Shown here: one piece after another, positions 63,810 through 64,000 of the stretch
Layout: every line of letters starts with the position of its first letter
Numbering within the stretch: the stretch's first letter is position 1
Notes under the pieces: model-generated
The model's database searches: none
Told to the model about the DNA's origin: nothing
Seen by the model: the letters and a program-made list of their open reading frames with translations, nothing else
Assembly (NCBI GenBank): GCA_040385825.1
Contig: JAZKGQ010000026.1
Coordinates: 25,018 to 89,017, forward strand
Source: JANNNF01 sp040385825
GTDB lineage: Bacteria; Pseudomonadota; Alphaproteobacteria; Rhodobacterales; Rhodobacteraceae
DNA: 64,000 nucleotides
Reading direction: 5' to 3'
Program-made: the position numbers and the translations under genes

Positions 63810-64000
63810 GGGGGGGAAGGTCAGCGTGAGTGGGATCGCAGTGCCGGATATGGGAGTTCTGTTTGAGTGAAGAAGAAGCTCCGCAAACTGAGTATTGTTG
63901 GATTGATTTTGGGAAACACAGGCTTTTAGAGCACAAGGCCAATGGCTAGAGTCAGGACTCACAACCAATAGATGACAGTCGCGGCGAGGGCGCAGGCCGA
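63810..64000. other. Non-coding right end
   Basis: No convincing gene from 63678 to the window end (323 bases). The last ~130 bases are noticeably richer in A and T than the rest of the window and contain a GAGTC-AG-GACTC inverted repeat (63949-63960). It could be the edge of a mobile element or island, but no transposase sequence is visible. Confidence 0.4.

Overview
The window is chromosomal DNA of a purple-bacteria-type alphaproteobacterium, most likely family Rhodobacteraceae (Rhodobacter/Paracoccus/Gemmobacter-like). The evidence is very high GC, dense short-spaced genes, many GTG starts with ATGA or GTGCCTGA overlaps, Rhodobacterales-type families (DUF1467, DUF3572, DUF4153, DUF1800/DUF1501), a heterotetrameric sarcosine oxidase operon and a phaR-phaP-phaC/phaZ polyhydroxyalkanoate locus. 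No genus can be fixed from the sequence alone. No prophage, intact transposon, integrase or CRISPR array is visible.

Layout. 0-8 kb: carB (cut by the left edge), an APC amino acid permease, folate genes pabB and a pabC-like aminotransferase, aspS. 8-18 kb: a DUF1800/Tat-exported DUF1501 pair, small housekeeping and hypothetical genes (YggU, nitroreductase, EI24, DUF1467, methylmalonyl-CoA epimerase, a stand-alone receiver protein, GNAT, M48 lipoprotein), metG and a periplasmic YceI protein. 18-28 kb: aldo/keto reductase, two overlapping lipoprotein genes, XRE regulator, fatty acid desaturase, Nudix, DUF983, then an EF-hand protein beside an ECF sigma / putative anti-sigma / CpxP-like trio, a PleD-like diguanylate cyclase, DUF3572 and a HAD phosphatase. 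28-44 kb: a non-pyrrolysine MttB-family methyltransferase, DUF4153, an H-NOX-like protein paired with a GGDEF protein, tRNA-Glu, recJ, a DegT aminotransferase, the soxBDAG operon and gdhA. 44-47 kb: a TadG-TadE-TadE pseudopilin trio. 47-50 kb: lipoprotein, hom, glpX. 50-57 kb: LysR, phaR, phasin, phaC, phaZ and two alpha/beta hydrolases. 57-62 kb: thrS and a complete four-gene bufferin operon (BufA1 precursor, MNIO enzyme, BufC partner, DoxX). 62-64 kb: cold-shock protein, ArsC-like reductase, DUF2177, a Phd-Doc toxin-antitoxin pair, and a non-coding right end with a REP-like palindrome.

How the parts work together. The PHA block is a self-contained regulon: three exact CTGC-N3-GCAG boxes, the element reported for PhaR, lie in the phasin promoter (one exactly between the -35 and -10) and between the divergent phaC and phaZ. 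The MttB-like protein and sarcosine oxidase suggest stepwise demethylation of methylated amines or betaines to glycine, with gdhA as a nitrogen outlet. The bufferin operon encodes a recently recognised copper-buffering modified peptide system. The H-NOX-like/GGDEF pair and the PleD-like protein give two c-di-GMP inputs; the H-NOX-like protein has lost the canonical heme ligand.

Structural oddities include eight of eleven convergent gene ends with two or fewer bases between stop codons, a REP-type palindrome shared exactly by the pabB coding sequence and an intergenic site, and several hairpin repeats. Functions were assigned by reading translations and motifs; no database search was run.
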